Assembly (NCBI GenBank): GCA_034422355.1
Contig: DAOUJS010000146.1
Coordinates: forward strand, 29,155-93,154
DNA length: 64,000 nt
Reading direction: 5' to 3'
Origin: CATOSP01 sp034422355
Lineage (GTDB): Bacteria > Chloroflexota > Dehalococcoidia > Lucifugimonadales > UBA3495
Positions 1 through 8,822 of this stretch are shown here, in pieces; position 1 is the first letter of the stretch; every line of letters starts with the position of its first letter. A program made the translations under genes and the position numbers. Under the pieces are notes generated by a model. It was not told the DNA's origin. It saw only the letters and a list, made by a program, of their open reading frames with translations, and searched no databases.

Positions 1-116
1 AAAACGCTATGCTAGGATTTCCCTAGACCACGACAGCAGGCACCCACCAAATTCACCATGACATGGCCAGCCGCCGGGGAAGCGGGGCAGCCTGTCAATG
101 CGAAGGAGCAGTCAGG

Positions 117-1199
117 ATGGCAGGGACGGAACGGGACAAAGAGGCCGCGTTGGAGATCGCCCTTGGGCGCATCGAGAAAGACTATGGCAAGGGCGCAGTT
201 ATGCGCCTCGGGGAGATGAGCCAGCAACTGGCTACAGAGGTAATCCCCACCGGGTCATTGGCGCTGGACGTTGCGCTGGGAGCAGGCGGGATCCCCAAGG
301 GCCGGGTGACTGAAATCTTCGGCGCGGAATCCGCGGGGAAGTCAACCCTGGCGATCCACATCATGGCCCAGACTCAGCTACAGGGCGGAACAGCCGCTTA
401 TGTGGATGTGGAACACGCCCTCGACCCCTACTACGCCGCGAATTGCGGCCTGAACCTGGACAGCCTGCTGATCGCCCAGCCGGACAGCGCGGAGCAGGCC
501 CTGGACATCACCGAGCAACTGGTCCGCAGCGGCGCTATCGACTCGGTAGTTATCGACAGCGTGGCCGCCCTGGTCCCCCAGTCAGAGATCGAGGGCGACA
601 TGGGGGATACCCATGTGGGCGCACAGGCCCGGCTGATGTCGCAGGCGTTGCGGAAACTCACCTCAGCCATACACCGCTCGCACACCGCCGTGATCTTCAT
701 CAATCAACTAAGGGAGAAAATCGGCATCTCCTACGGCAATCCCGAGGTCACACCCGGCGGCAGGGCCCTGAAGTTCTACAGCTCTGTGCGCATCGACCTG
801 CGCCGCATTGAGTCGATCAAGCAGGGATCGGAGATCATCGGAAACCGCGTGCGGGCCAGGATCGTCAAAAACAAGATCGCCGCGCCCTTCCGTGTTGCCG
901 AGTTCGACATTATGTTCAATCAGGGCATAAGCAAGATGGGGGATCTCCTTGAACTAGGCACCAGTCAGGGCATCATCAAGAAGTCCGGGTCCTTCTACTC
1001 CTATGGCGAGACCCGCCTGGGCCAGGGCAGGGAGAATTCCAAGGAGTTCCTCACACAGCACCCCGAAATCGCCGCCTCTGTGGAAGCTCGAATCCGTGGC
1101 ATGGAACCATCACAGGAACCGGCACGGCCGGCTGCCACAGCGGAGGACGGGGCCGATTACAGGCTTCCCGCCGTTTCTGACGCGGACGGCGAAGAATAA
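117..1199 (+). CDS. recA: RecA recombinase
   Basis: RecA forms ATP-dependent filaments on single-stranded DNA, catalyses strand exchange and triggers SOS repressor cleavage. The 360-residue protein shows the Walker A loop GAESAGKST (about residues 69-77), the Walker B strand VVIDSVAAL, the L1 region near GDTHVGAQARLMSQ, and the L2 stretch NQLREKIGISYGNPEVTPGG. The reading frame opens at 63, but I start at the ATG at 117: an AAGGAG ribosome site (103-108) sits 8 bases upstream and the protein then begins MAGTERDKEAA, typical of RecA. recX follows 43 bases downstream. No LexA box can be judged because the upstream region is cut by the window edge. Confidence 0.97.
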   Translation: MAGTERDKEAALEIALGRIEKDYGKGAVMRLGEMSQQLATEVIPTGSLALDVALGAGGIPKGRVTEIFGAESAGKSTLAIHIMAQTQLQGGTAAYVDVEHALDPYYAANCGLNLDSLLIAQPDSAEQALDITEQLVRSGAIDSVVIDSVAALVPQSEIEGDMGDTHVGAQARLMSQALRKLTSAIHRSHTAVIFINQLREKIGISYGNPEVTPGGRALKFYSSVRIDLRRIESIKQGSEIIGNRVRARIVKNKIAAPFRVAEFDIMFNQGISKMGDLLELGTSQGIIKKSGSFYSYGETRLGQGRENSKEFLTQHPEIAASVEARIRGMEPSQEPARPAATAEDGADYRLPAVSDADGEE

Positions 1200-1242
1200 G
1201 CGGAGCCGGTAGCCCCGCCATCATCAGAGACCGGCGGATATC

Positions 1243-1767
1243 GTGAGACGCGGAAACTGGAACACCGGGGCGACGCTGGACAACTCGGCGGAGCGAGGGC
1301 TGGCAGCCGGACTGCGGATGCTGGCCCACCGCGCTCGTACTGAGGCGGAGGTACGTAACCGGCTCACACAGCGGTTCACCCTGGAGGTCGTGGCCCAGAC
1401 CATTGCCCAGCTCAAGGAGCGCCGGTTTCTGGATGACGCCGCATTCGCCAGGGGCTGGCGTGATAGCCGGGAAAGCCGCCGTCCCCGGGGAGAAGCGTTG
1501 TTGCGCCAGGAGCTATTGCAGCGGGGAGTCGCCCTGGATGTGATAGAAGAAGCACTTCAGGGCTTCGATGCCGCCTCCAGCGCCTACCGGGCCGGATGCA
1601 AGGTGGCACGGCGCATTTCAGCGGCCACTGGGCAGGATTTCCGCCGCCGGCTGTGGGCGCACCTGCGAAGGAAGGGATTTGAGCAGGATGTGATCCGGGA
1701 GACGGTGGAACGCCTGTGGCAAGAGTTACCGGAGCTTCAGCATAGCCAGGTAGACTCCCACAGCTAG
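1243..1767 (+). CDS. recX: RecX regulatory protein
   Basis: RecX binds RecA filaments and limits their growth. The 174-residue protein has three-helix RecX repeats: ALAAGLRMLAHRARTEAEVRNRL near the N-terminus, then the conserved RFLDDAAFARGWRDSR, and a C-terminal RRLWAHLRRKGF element. It starts at a GTG and directly follows recA, the usual co-transcribed order. Its last 42 bases overlap the end of the convergent membrane-protein gene on the other strand. Family assignment rests on the conserved DD-FA-W core and position. Confidence 0.9.
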   Translation: MRRGNWNTGATLDNSAERGLAAGLRMLAHRARTEAEVRNRLTQRFTLEVVAQTIAQLKERRFLDDAAFARGWRDSRESRRPRGEALLRQELLQRGVALDVIEEALQGFDAASSAYRAGCKVARRISAATGQDFRRRLWAHLRRKGFEQDVIRETVERLWQELPELQHSQVDSHS

Positions 1768-2262
1768 GGCCAGGAGGGTGTAGATGCTGAAAAACGGACC
1801 CAGCAACACGGCGATGGCGTAAGAGAGAATCACCGATGCCCCGGCAGCCCATGAGAGTAGTATGCTGCGTTTCCGGTTAACAGTCCGGCTGACTATCTCC
1901 CCGGAAGCGAGGCCGATTACTATTCCCGCCAAAGCCAGCAGCAGGGCCGGGGCAAACCCATCGAACAGATACCTGACAAGGTAATTGTAGACTCCCCATA
2001 GCACCCCACCACCGATTCCCATCATAATCGCGGTTGTCAGACCACGGAGGTAGTACAGAGGCCGGACTTCGTAAGTGGGGTTAGCGACAGGTCTGCCGCA
2101 GTCCCGGCAGCGGATACCGACAGGCGCCTGCACCATACATTGAGTGCAAATGGACTTGCCACAATGGCTGCAGGAAAGTCCGGTCTCAATCTCTGGGTGC
2201 CAAGCGCAATAATGCACGGTCCCCGGCCCCCGACCTACCTCTTGTGTCTGGTCAGCGCTCAA
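1726..2262 (-). CDS. B-box zinc-finger membrane protein
   Basis: A 178-residue protein. The N-terminal 60 residues hold a B-box-like zinc site: CAWHPEIETGLSCSHCGKSI followed by CTQCMVQAP and CRDCGRP, giving paired Cys/His ligands. The rest is hydrophobic with about four predicted membrane spans. Proteins of this design are common in Chloroflexota and Actinobacteria, but no function is established that I can name. It follows plsY by 20 bases on the same strand and probably shares its transcript. Its 3' end overlaps recX convergently. Confidence 0.75.
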   Translation of the reverse strand: MSADQTQEVGRGPGTVHYCAWHPEIETGLSCSHCGKSICTQCMVQAPVGIRCRDCGRPVANPTYEVRPLYYLRGLTTAIMMGIGGGVLWGVYNYLVRYLFDGFAPALLLALAGIVIGLASGEIVSRTVNRKRSILLSWAAGASVILSYAIAVLLGPFFSIYTLLALAVGVYLAMLKLR

Positions 2263-2282
2263 GTTTCATCTCCAGAAATATG

Positions 2283-2963
2283 CTAGTCTGAGGTGCGCGG
2301 GGACCTGTGGACCCAATCGGCGTTGTCGTCCACGTCCCGGTCGAGGAACAGCCGGTTGAACAGGACTTTTTTCCTGTTCAACCCTGGATGCAGCGGCGTC
2401 CAGTTGGACAGCAATCGCTTCGCTACGACCAGCGCCAACGCGCCAACACAATACCAGACTACCACAACCGGGTCTCGGGCAATAACCGTCCACAGGGGAA
2501 GCAGCACCAGGGCGATCAGAACCCAAACCCCGGAACTGCGAGTCAGGAGCCAGCCAATCCCCACCATGACAAGGGATACAGCCAGGACTATGGGGGAAAG
2601 GACCGCCAAACTGCCAACTACGACGGCGACGCCGCGTCCACCCTGGAATTTAAGAAAGACCGACCAGTTGTGCCCGGCCAATGCGAATAGGGGAACGCCT
2701 ATCATGGGGCCGGATTCCGGGCGCAGGTCAAGGAGGTAAGCGCCAGCAACCAAAGGCACGGACCCTTTACCCAACACGTCGAATAGGAAAAGCGGAATCC
2801 ACGGCCACTTTCCCAGATGCCGGAATGCGTTGGATGCTCCGACGTTGCCGCTGCCATAGTCCCGGATATCGATGTTCCTGGATACCTTGGCAACGATGTA
2901 CGCTGTCGGAATGGAGCCTATCAGGTAGGAGCAGATGTAGAGTCCGGCGATCTCTATCAGCAC
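2283..2963 (-). CDS. plsY: Glycerol-3-phosphate acyltransferase PlsY
   Basis: PlsY transfers an acyl group from acyl-phosphate to glycerol-3-phosphate, the first step of phospholipid synthesis, in the cytoplasmic membrane. The 226-residue protein is multi-spanning and carries the three PlsY motifs: SYLIGSIPTAYIVAK near the N-terminus, GSGNVGASNAFRHLGKW, and the GHNWSVFLKFQGGRGVA block. The C-terminal tail (LNRKKVLFNRLFLDRDVDD) is a longer soluble extension than usual. It lies 21 bases downstream of the PHP-domain gene on the same strand. Confidence 0.95.
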   Translation of the reverse strand: MLIEIAGLYICSYLIGSIPTAYIVAKVSRNIDIRDYGSGNVGASNAFRHLGKWPWIPLFLFDVLGKGSVPLVAGAYLLDLRPESGPMIGVPLFALAGHNWSVFLKFQGGRGVAVVVGSLAVLSPIVLAVSLVMVGIGWLLTRSSGVWVLIALVLLPLWTVIARDPVVVVWYCVGALALVVAKRLLSNWTPLHPGLNRKKVLFNRLFLDRDVDDNADWVHRSPRTSD

Positions 2964-2984
2964 TGTCGGGATGCTCCCCAGCCG

Positions 2985-3821
2985 CTAACGCAGCTTACGT
3001 GCCGCATCCTCCAATCGTTCCACTGTTTCCAGCGACGGTCCCAAGGTTCCTGGCAGCAACTCACCGGCATTGCCCAACCCATGATAGTCGCTGCCCCCAC
3101 AGGGGATGAGGTCGTATTCCTCCGCCAATTCGGCAAGGTGGTTAACCGTTTTGGAATCGTACTGGGCATAGTGGACCTCCATGCCCATAAGACCGGCGTC
3201 CTTGAGCAACGCAATGGCGGGTTCCATGTCGGCCAGATAAGCAGGGTGGGCCAACACCGGGACTGCGCCGAAACGAACCAGCAGGTTGACGGCCTGTTCC
3301 GGCGACATTTTGGTGCGTTCGACATATGCCAGACCGTTACGGCCAAGATACTCGGGGAAGGCGTCCTTCGGCTCCTTGCAATAGCCCTTTTCGACCATCG
3401 CCAGCGCGATGTGGGGCCGGCCCACTGCCCCATCTCCGGCAATCTCCTTGACCCGCTTCCAATCTATGTGGATGCCCAGGGTGGCCAGCTTGTCCACCAT
3501 CGCCTTACCGCGCTCCAGGCGTCCGTCCCGGAAGCGTCCAAGCAGGGACTGTAGCTCCGGGTCCTCATGGTTGAGGAAGTAACCCAGCATGTGGACTTCG
3601 TCGCCGGGTATATCGGTGCTGATCTCGATGGCCGGGATTATCCTCAAGTCGGGGAACTCCCTGGCAGCCTCGAATGCTTCGGCAAGACCTTCAGTAGTAT
3701 CATGGTCCGAAATCGCCACCTGCTTCAACCCCTGGCTGGCAACCAAATGCACCAACTCAGTGGGAGACAGCCGTCCATCCGAGGCCGTGGTATGCAGGTG
3801 CAGGTCAACTAAAGTGTCCAT
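2985..3821 (-). CDS. PHP-domain phosphoesterase (RNase AM / TrpH type)
   Basis: The 278-residue PHP-family metal-dependent phosphoesterase starts with DLHLHTTASDG, the metal-binding motif I, followed by ISDHDTTEGL (motif II), the AIEIST Glu and late His/Asp ligands in LAHPAYL and GGSDYHG. This matches the TrpH/RNase AM group, which acts on 3',5'-nucleoside bisphosphates and RNA 5' ends. Substrate is inferred from the family only. The gene starts 1 base after the ymdB stop, so the two are translationally close. Together with RNase Y this forms an RNA/nucleotide turnover neighbourhood. Confidence 0.85.
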   Translation of the reverse strand: MDTLVDLHLHTTASDGRLSPTELVHLVASQGLKQVAISDHDTTEGLAEAFEAAREFPDLRIIPAIEISTDIPGDEVHMLGYFLNHEDPELQSLLGRFRDGRLERGKAMVDKLATLGIHIDWKRVKEIAGDGAVGRPHIALAMVEKGYCKEPKDAFPEYLGRNGLAYVERTKMSPEQAVNLLVRFGAVPVLAHPAYLADMEPAIALLKDAGLMGMEVHYAQYDSKTVNHLAELAEEYDLIPCGGSDYHGLGNAGELLPGTLGPSLETVERLEDAARKLR

Positions 3822-3822
3822 T

Positions 3823-4590
3823 CTATTTCACCATCCTGTCCATCCTGTCAATTGACAGGGCCTTGCCGGACTCCGAGTCAATTTCGACCAGCACCGAGTT
3901 CATGACCACCGGCCCACTGGCGACGGTTAGCCGGTTGGGCAGACCGGTCAGAAACCGGTCCAGCACCGCGCTTGAATCACTGCCAATTACGGAGTCTACG
4001 GGACCCGTCATGCCCACGTCGGTAACATAGGCTGTCCCCGCCGGGAGGACTCGCGTGTCCACGGTCCCCACGTGAGTGTGAGTGCCCACGACGGCGCTGA
4101 CTCGGCCGTCTAGATACCATCCCATCGCCTGTTTCTCCGACGTTGCCTCGGCGTGGAAATCGACCAACACAACCCTGGGACCGTCCTCGGGGACCTCATT
4201 CAGTATGCTGGCGGCAGTGCGGAAAGGGCAGTCCAACGGAGCCATGAACACGCGGCCGATAAGGTTCATCACCATGACACCGTCGTGGACTATATAACCG
4301 CGCCCCGGAGCGTCGGGGTAGTTGGCGGGACGTACCAGGGGCAGGCCCTCGTCCATGTGCGGGACTATCTCCTTCTGGTCCCAGATATGGTTCCCGGAAG
4401 TGAGGACGTCCACTCCGTTCTCCAGGAGCTCGTAAGCCGTCTCCAGGGTCAGTCCGAACCCGCCGGCAGTATTTTCCGCATTGGCTATTACCAAGTCGAT
4501 ACCATGCTCCTCACGCATTTCTGGAACAAGGCTCCGGATGGCCCGTCTGCCGGGGCGTCCGATAATATCGCCAATCATGAGTATACGCAA
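3823..4590 (-). CDS. ymdB: YmdB-family metallophosphoesterase (TIGR00282)
   Basis: YmdB proteins are dimetal phosphodiesterases that hydrolyse cyclic nucleotides and neighbour RNase Y in many bacteria. The protein shows GDIIGRPGRRA, NAENTAGGFG, TSGNHIWDQKE, LVDFHAEATSEK and VGTHTHVGTVD, all conserved metal-site motifs. I place the start at the TTG at 4590 (protein begins LRILMIGDIIG, 255 residues), because GGGAGAG lies 7 bases upstream and family members begin there; an upstream ATG at 4626 would add a non-conserved leader. rny lies upstream on the same strand, the same order as in Firmicutes. Confidence 0.9.
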   Translation of the reverse strand: MRILMIGDIIGRPGRRAIRSLVPEMREEHGIDLVIANAENTAGGFGLTLETAYELLENGVDVLTSGNHIWDQKEIVPHMDEGLPLVRPANYPDAPGRGYIVHDGVMVMNLIGRVFMAPLDCPFRTAASILNEVPEDGPRVVLVDFHAEATSEKQAMGWYLDGRVSAVVGTHTHVGTVDTRVLPAGTAYVTDVGMTGPVDSVIGSDSSAVLDRFLTGLPNRLTVASGPVVMNSVLVEIDSESGKALSIDRMDRMVK

Positions 4591-4748
4591 TCGAAGACTC
4601 TCCCAGAGGTTTGAACCCCTGTACAACCGAAGGGGGCCGGGATTGGCCCCGTGCCCCCTTCGTGCGTTCAGTGCTTAGCCCGCACAGCACGAGCCTCTTG
4701 TTCGTACCGGCGGGAGACCGAACCGGCGGGCGTTTTTGCAACCCTCCG

Positions 4749-6275
4749 CTATCTGGCGTACTCTACGCTCCGTGTTTCCCGGATCACAGTTACCTTGATC
4801 TGTCCCGGGAATACCAGGTCTTCCTCGACCTTGCGGGCGATGTCCCTAGCCAACTCTGCGGAGTGCGCATCATCCATATCGTCCGGCTTGACCATGACCC
4901 TCACTTCCCGTCCGGCCTGGATGGCGAATGCTCTCTCCACACCGTCGAATCCGGTAGCCGCTTCCTCAAGATCGCGGAGCCGTTTAACGTACATTTCCAG
5001 GGACTCCTTCCGCGCCCCCGGACGCGATGCACTGATGGCGTCGGCGGTGGCGATTAGGAAGGACTCGATGGTCTCATGCTCGTCGCTATGATGCTCAAGA
5101 ATGCCCCGGTAGGAACTGTAGTTAATACCGTGCTTCTGGGCGATTTCCGCGCCAATCTCCGCGTGGGGGCCAGGCACCTCATGGGTCAGGGCCTTGCCAA
5201 TGTCGTGCAACAGCCCCCCCACCTTGGCCACCTGCTCATTGGCGCCCACCTCGGCGGCGAGCATCCCCGCGAGCAGTCCCACCTCGATGGAGTGCTTCAG
5301 GACGTTCTCGCCATAGCTGTATCGGTATTTGAGCTGCCCCAGCAGCCTGAGGATCTCAGGGTCGAGGCCACTCACTCCCACATCGAAGGTTGCCTGCTCT
5401 CCGGCCTTACGGATGGTTTCCTCGATGTCCTTCTGGGACCGGTGCACAACATCCTCAATGCGCGCGGGCTGAATGCGACCGTCGGAGATGAGGCTTTCCA
5501 ATGACAGTCGGGCTACCTCCCGCCTCACAGGGTCAAAGCAGGAAATGGTAACGACTTCTGGGGTGTCGTCGATGATTACGTCCACCCCGGTAAGGGATTC
5601 CAAGGTCCTGATATTTCGCCCTTCGCGGCCGATGAGACGACCCTTCATCTCATCATTGGGCAGGGATACTACAGAGGTTGTGGACTCGGACACAACGTCC
5701 GTGGCCAGTCGGTTAATGGCAAGGGTAACGATACGGCGGGCGTTTTCGTCTGCGCTCGCCTTGTGCTCTTTTTCGAGTTCGTAGTAGCGGCGGGTCAAGT
5801 CCTGGCGAGCTTGCTCTTCGCCTCTCTTGACCACCAGCTCACGGGCCTCAGCAACGTTGAGGCCGGCTATATCCTCGAGAGCCTTTACTTGCTCGACCTT
5901 GAGCTTCTCGGCCTCTTCGAGGGCCTCCTGCACCTCGGACTCCCTGGCCTTGACGCTCAATTGCTGCTTCTCAACGGCCTCAGCCTTTTTCTCCAACTGC
6001 TCTTCGCGCTGCATGTGGCGGCGTTCCATGCGGTTAACCTCTTGCCGCCGCTGCTTGACCTCATTTTCTCCGGCAGTACGCAGTTGCAGGACCTCTTCCT
6101 GGGCCGAGAGTATGAGTTTCCGGTGCTCCTCCTCCGCCTGTCCTCGAATTCGCTCGGCGTCCTCTTTGGCGTTGCCTACCCGTTGCCCATTAACCCTGTT
6201 TCTGTAGAACAGCCAACCGGCTGTCCCGAACCCCGCTACCGCTAGGACGGCCAGGATAATGTCTATAGCTATCAC
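4749..6275 (-). CDS. rny: Ribonuclease Y
   Basis: RNase Y is a membrane-anchored endoribonuclease that initiates mRNA decay. The 508-residue protein has an N-terminal membrane helix (residues 2-24), a long Glu/Arg/Lys-rich coiled coil (about 30-190), a KH RNA-binding domain with GRLIGREGRNIRTLE, and an HD hydrolase domain with GGLLHDIGKA and HHSDEHE ligands. Length and order match the family. It starts at an ATG and lies 158 bases upstream of ymdB; the intervening DNA contains a GC-rich hairpin (4628-4662) without a T-run. Confidence 0.96.
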   Translation of the reverse strand: MIAIDIILAVLAVAGFGTAGWLFYRNRVNGQRVGNAKEDAERIRGQAEEEHRKLILSAQEEVLQLRTAGENEVKQRRQEVNRMERRHMQREEQLEKKAEAVEKQQLSVKARESEVQEALEEAEKLKVEQVKALEDIAGLNVAEARELVVKRGEEQARQDLTRRYYELEKEHKASADENARRIVTLAINRLATDVVSESTTSVVSLPNDEMKGRLIGREGRNIRTLESLTGVDVIIDDTPEVVTISCFDPVRREVARLSLESLISDGRIQPARIEDVVHRSQKDIEETIRKAGEQATFDVGVSGLDPEILRLLGQLKYRYSYGENVLKHSIEVGLLAGMLAAEVGANEQVAKVGGLLHDIGKALTHEVPGPHAEIGAEIAQKHGINYSSYRGILEHHSDEHETIESFLIATADAISASRPGARKESLEMYVKRLRDLEEAATGFDGVERAFAIQAGREVRVMVKPDDMDDAHSAELARDIARKVEEDLVFPGQIKVTVIRETRSVEYAR

Positions 6276-6434
6276 GCTATCACCTACCCCTTTCCGCCTA
6301 GTACGCAGAGTTGGGAGACCCAGCCTCCCACAGGTTCATGCTACCGACAAGCGTATCCGGTGTCAAGGAGACCCAATGCCCGGCTCCGGGTCTTTCATGG
6401 CCTCCAACGCCTGAATCGAGCGCCTCCAGAGCTA

Positions 6435-6463
6435 TTGAGGCGGTTGCCCCGCTGCCCTATAAT
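6435..6463 (+). promoter_or_regulatory. Sigma-70-type promoter for dnaJ
   Basis: TTGAGG at 6435-6440 and a perfect TATAAT at 6458-6463 are separated by 17 bases. Transcription would start near 6470, about 65 bases before the dnaJ ATG at 6534. This also argues against the longer dnaJ frame that opens at 6360. No CIRCE-like inverted repeat is visible nearby. Confidence 0.7.
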
Positions 6464-6533
6464 TGGATTAAGAATAGCCAAATTTTTGGGCTTGGCCGCA
6501 GACCTCAAAGCGTATCCCAGCAGGTGGCTTTTA

Positions 6534-7703
6534 ATGGCGAAACGAGACTATTACGAGGTCCTGGACGTCTCCCGGACCGACAGCGAGGAAGAAATCCGGA
6601 GGGCCTTCCGCAAGAAGGCGATGGAGTTTCATCCCGACAGGAACAAGAACCCCGACGCAGAGGAAAAGTTCAAGGAGGTCAACGAGGCATATCAAGTCCT
6701 GTCAGACCAGAAGAAGCGGAGCCAGTACGACCGGTTCGGACATTCGGCTGGAGCTAATGGAGGTTTCGACCGGCCATTCGACGGGTTCGACACCTTCGGC
6801 TTCGGCGGGTTCGGGGACATTTTCGACTCATTTTTCGGAGACGTTTCAGGCCGCGCCGCCCGGCGGCCGCAACGGGGCGGAGACCTGCAACACCGGGTGG
6901 TGCTGAGCTTTGAGGAATCGGTATTCGGCGCTGAGAGGGAGATAGAGACAAACCGTCTGGAACGGTGTCAGACGTGCTCCGGGGCCGGGAATGAGCCGGG
7001 CACCCCGGTGGACGAATGCTCAACCTGCCGGGGAGCGGGCCAAGTCCGCCGGGTCCAAAGAAGCGTCTTTGGCCAATTCTCCCAAATCGCTCCGTGTACC
7101 ACGTGCCGCGGCTCGGGTACCGTTATCCAGACATACTGCTCGACCTGCAAGGGGTCCGGAAGCGAGCGCCGGAAGCGTACCAGGGCAGTCTCAATTCCAG
7201 CGGGAATTGAATCCGGAATGCAGGTAAGAATCACCGGCGAGGGAGATATAGGGCAGGATGGCGGTCCCGCCGGAAATCTCTATGTCTACGTCGATGTCAA
7301 AGAGCACGAACATTTCTACCGCGAGGGAAATGATCTGGTATACGTTCTACCGGTGAACCTTGCCGAGGCTTCGCTGGGGACGAAGAAGAGAGTGCCCACG
7401 CTGGATGGCGCAGACCAGATTCTCACCGTGCCACAGGGTACGGCAAGCGGCGCACAGTTCCGCCTCAGGGGAAAGGGAGTGCCGGACGTGCGCAGCAACC
7501 GCCGGGGCGACCTCCGTGTGATGATCGACCTCCAGGTGCCCACCAAGGTGACCGCCAAGCAGCGGAAGCTCCTGGAAGAATTGGCCAGGTCTTTCGGGAC
7601 GGCAGAATATATCGACGATGACCCCAGCGTTGATGGGCCGGGCGAGGATGAAAACGACAAGGACAAGGGCCTGTTCGAGCGGATAAAGGGGGCTTTCGGC
7701 TAA
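6534..7703 (+). CDS. dnaJ: Chaperone DnaJ
   Basis: DnaJ stimulates DnaK ATPase and delivers unfolded clients. The 389-residue protein has an N-terminal J domain with the HPD tripeptide (FHPDRN), a Gly/Phe-rich linker (FDGFDTFGFGGFGDIF), four zinc-finger repeats (CQTCSGAG, CSTCRGAG, CTTCRGSG, CSTCKGSG), and the C-terminal beta domains ending in a basic tail. I use the ATG at 6534 (MAKRDYYEVL, the universal DnaJ start), supported by the promoter at 6435-6463. dnaK and grpE are not adjacent. prmA follows on the same strand, as in several bacteria. Confidence 0.96.
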   Translation: MAKRDYYEVLDVSRTDSEEEIRRAFRKKAMEFHPDRNKNPDAEEKFKEVNEAYQVLSDQKKRSQYDRFGHSAGANGGFDRPFDGFDTFGFGGFGDIFDSFFGDVSGRAARRPQRGGDLQHRVVLSFEESVFGAEREIETNRLERCQTCSGAGNEPGTPVDECSTCRGAGQVRRVQRSVFGQFSQIAPCTTCRGSGTVIQTYCSTCKGSGSERRKRTRAVSIPAGIESGMQVRITGEGDIGQDGGPAGNLYVYVDVKEHEHFYREGNDLVYVLPVNLAEASLGTKKRVPTLDGADQILTVPQGTASGAQFRLRGKGVPDVRSNRRGDLRVMIDLQVPTKVTAKQRKLLEELARSFGTAEYIDDDPSVDGPGEDENDKDKGLFERIKGAFG

Positions 7704-7815
7704 CCATCGCTTACGCCATCCGCCGCAGGATATGTGTTGCCCAGCGTATGTGCGGCCCGGACTTTTCCTTCTGACCCAACATCACCACTCCTCATGTCCC
7801 TTGCCGGAGAAAAGC

Positions 7816-8772
7816 ATGGTCTGGCAAGAACTCAGCATAAGAGTCCCCTACGAGTACGTTGAGCCTGTGTCCTACCTGTTCAGCCGGTATGGACACGGAC
7901 TTTCCATGGAAAAGGCCGGGGAAAAGGCCGGGGAGAAAGACGCTGCGGACGCACCGGATTCCGGTGGGGAAACCGTAGCCTGGGGCAACCCTGACGTGGA
8001 CGGGGAATGGGACAGGATAGAGCGCGTCACGTTGCGCACGTACCTGCAACACACGTCCCGGCAGCGGCTGGCCCGCATTGAGGTAGGACTGAAGCTGGTG
8101 GGGTTGCTGGAACCGCTGGAAGAACTGACCATCACTCCGGTCCCGGACATGGAGGACTGGCAGACTCAATGGCGCAGCCACTTCGATCTGCTCCGGGTAG
8201 GCAGCCGCCTGGTGATCAAACCGACCTGGATTCCCTACGAGCCAACCGGCGATGACGTTGTTATCGAGCTGGACCCGGGGATGGCGTTCGGAACAGGCTA
8301 CCACCCCACCACCTATACCTGCCTGGAAGCCCTGGAAGACCTGGCGCAGCCCGGTATGAGGGTGCTGGACCTGGGGACAGGATCCGGGATCCTATCAATC
8401 GCGGCAGTGCGCCTGGGGGCCTCGGAGATCGTGGCGCTGGACATTGACCCGCAGGCAGTGCGCGCGGCACGCCAGAACTTCCGCCGTACCAGGGTGCAAA
8501 GGCAGGTCAGCCTGACTCAGGGAACAGTCCCTCATCCACTGGCCGGGGAAGGCCGGTTTGACCTGGTAGCAGCCAACATTTCGGCGCGGGCGGTAGCGGA
8601 CCGGGCGCCTTTCATTGCACCCACCCTGAAGCCGGGCGGCACCCTGATAGCATCCGGAATCATGCTTGAACAACAGGCGGGGGTCGAGGAAGCTCTGACC
8701 GGTCTGGGTCTCCGCCTGGAAAAGACCTGGACCAGGGACGATTGGATTACCCTCGGATACCGTACTCCCTAG
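7816..8772 (+). CDS. prmA: Ribosomal protein L11 methyltransferase
   Basis: PrmA trimethylates ribosomal protein L11 using S-adenosylmethionine. The 318-residue protein has an N-terminal recognition domain (MVWQELSIRVPYE onward) and a class I methyltransferase domain with the PrmA signature GMAFGTGYHPTT and the SAM loop VLDLGTGSGILSIA. The start at 7816 has GGAG 6 bases upstream; the frame opens earlier at 7732 with unconserved sequence. A short charged insertion with a repeated KAGEKAGEK-like element sits near residue 35. It follows dnaJ by 112 bases. Confidence 0.92.
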   Translation: MVWQELSIRVPYEYVEPVSYLFSRYGHGLSMEKAGEKAGEKDAADAPDSGGETVAWGNPDVDGEWDRIERVTLRTYLQHTSRQRLARIEVGLKLVGLLEPLEELTITPVPDMEDWQTQWRSHFDLLRVGSRLVIKPTWIPYEPTGDDVVIELDPGMAFGTGYHPTTYTCLEALEDLAQPGMRVLDLGTGSGILSIAAVRLGASEIVALDIDPQAVRAARQNFRRTRVQRQVSLTQGTVPHPLAGEGRFDLVAANISARAVADRAPFIAPTLKPGGTLIASGIMLEQQAGVEEALTGLGLRLEKTWTRDDWITLGYRTP

Positions 8773-8822
8773 TCGGTTAGCTGGGACAGCAAGACACGTC
8801 CGTCAACAGGAAGCAGCGGCGC

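Noticed and set aside
4628..4662. Terminator after rny
   Set aside because: A GC-rich hairpin is present but no T-run follows on either strand.
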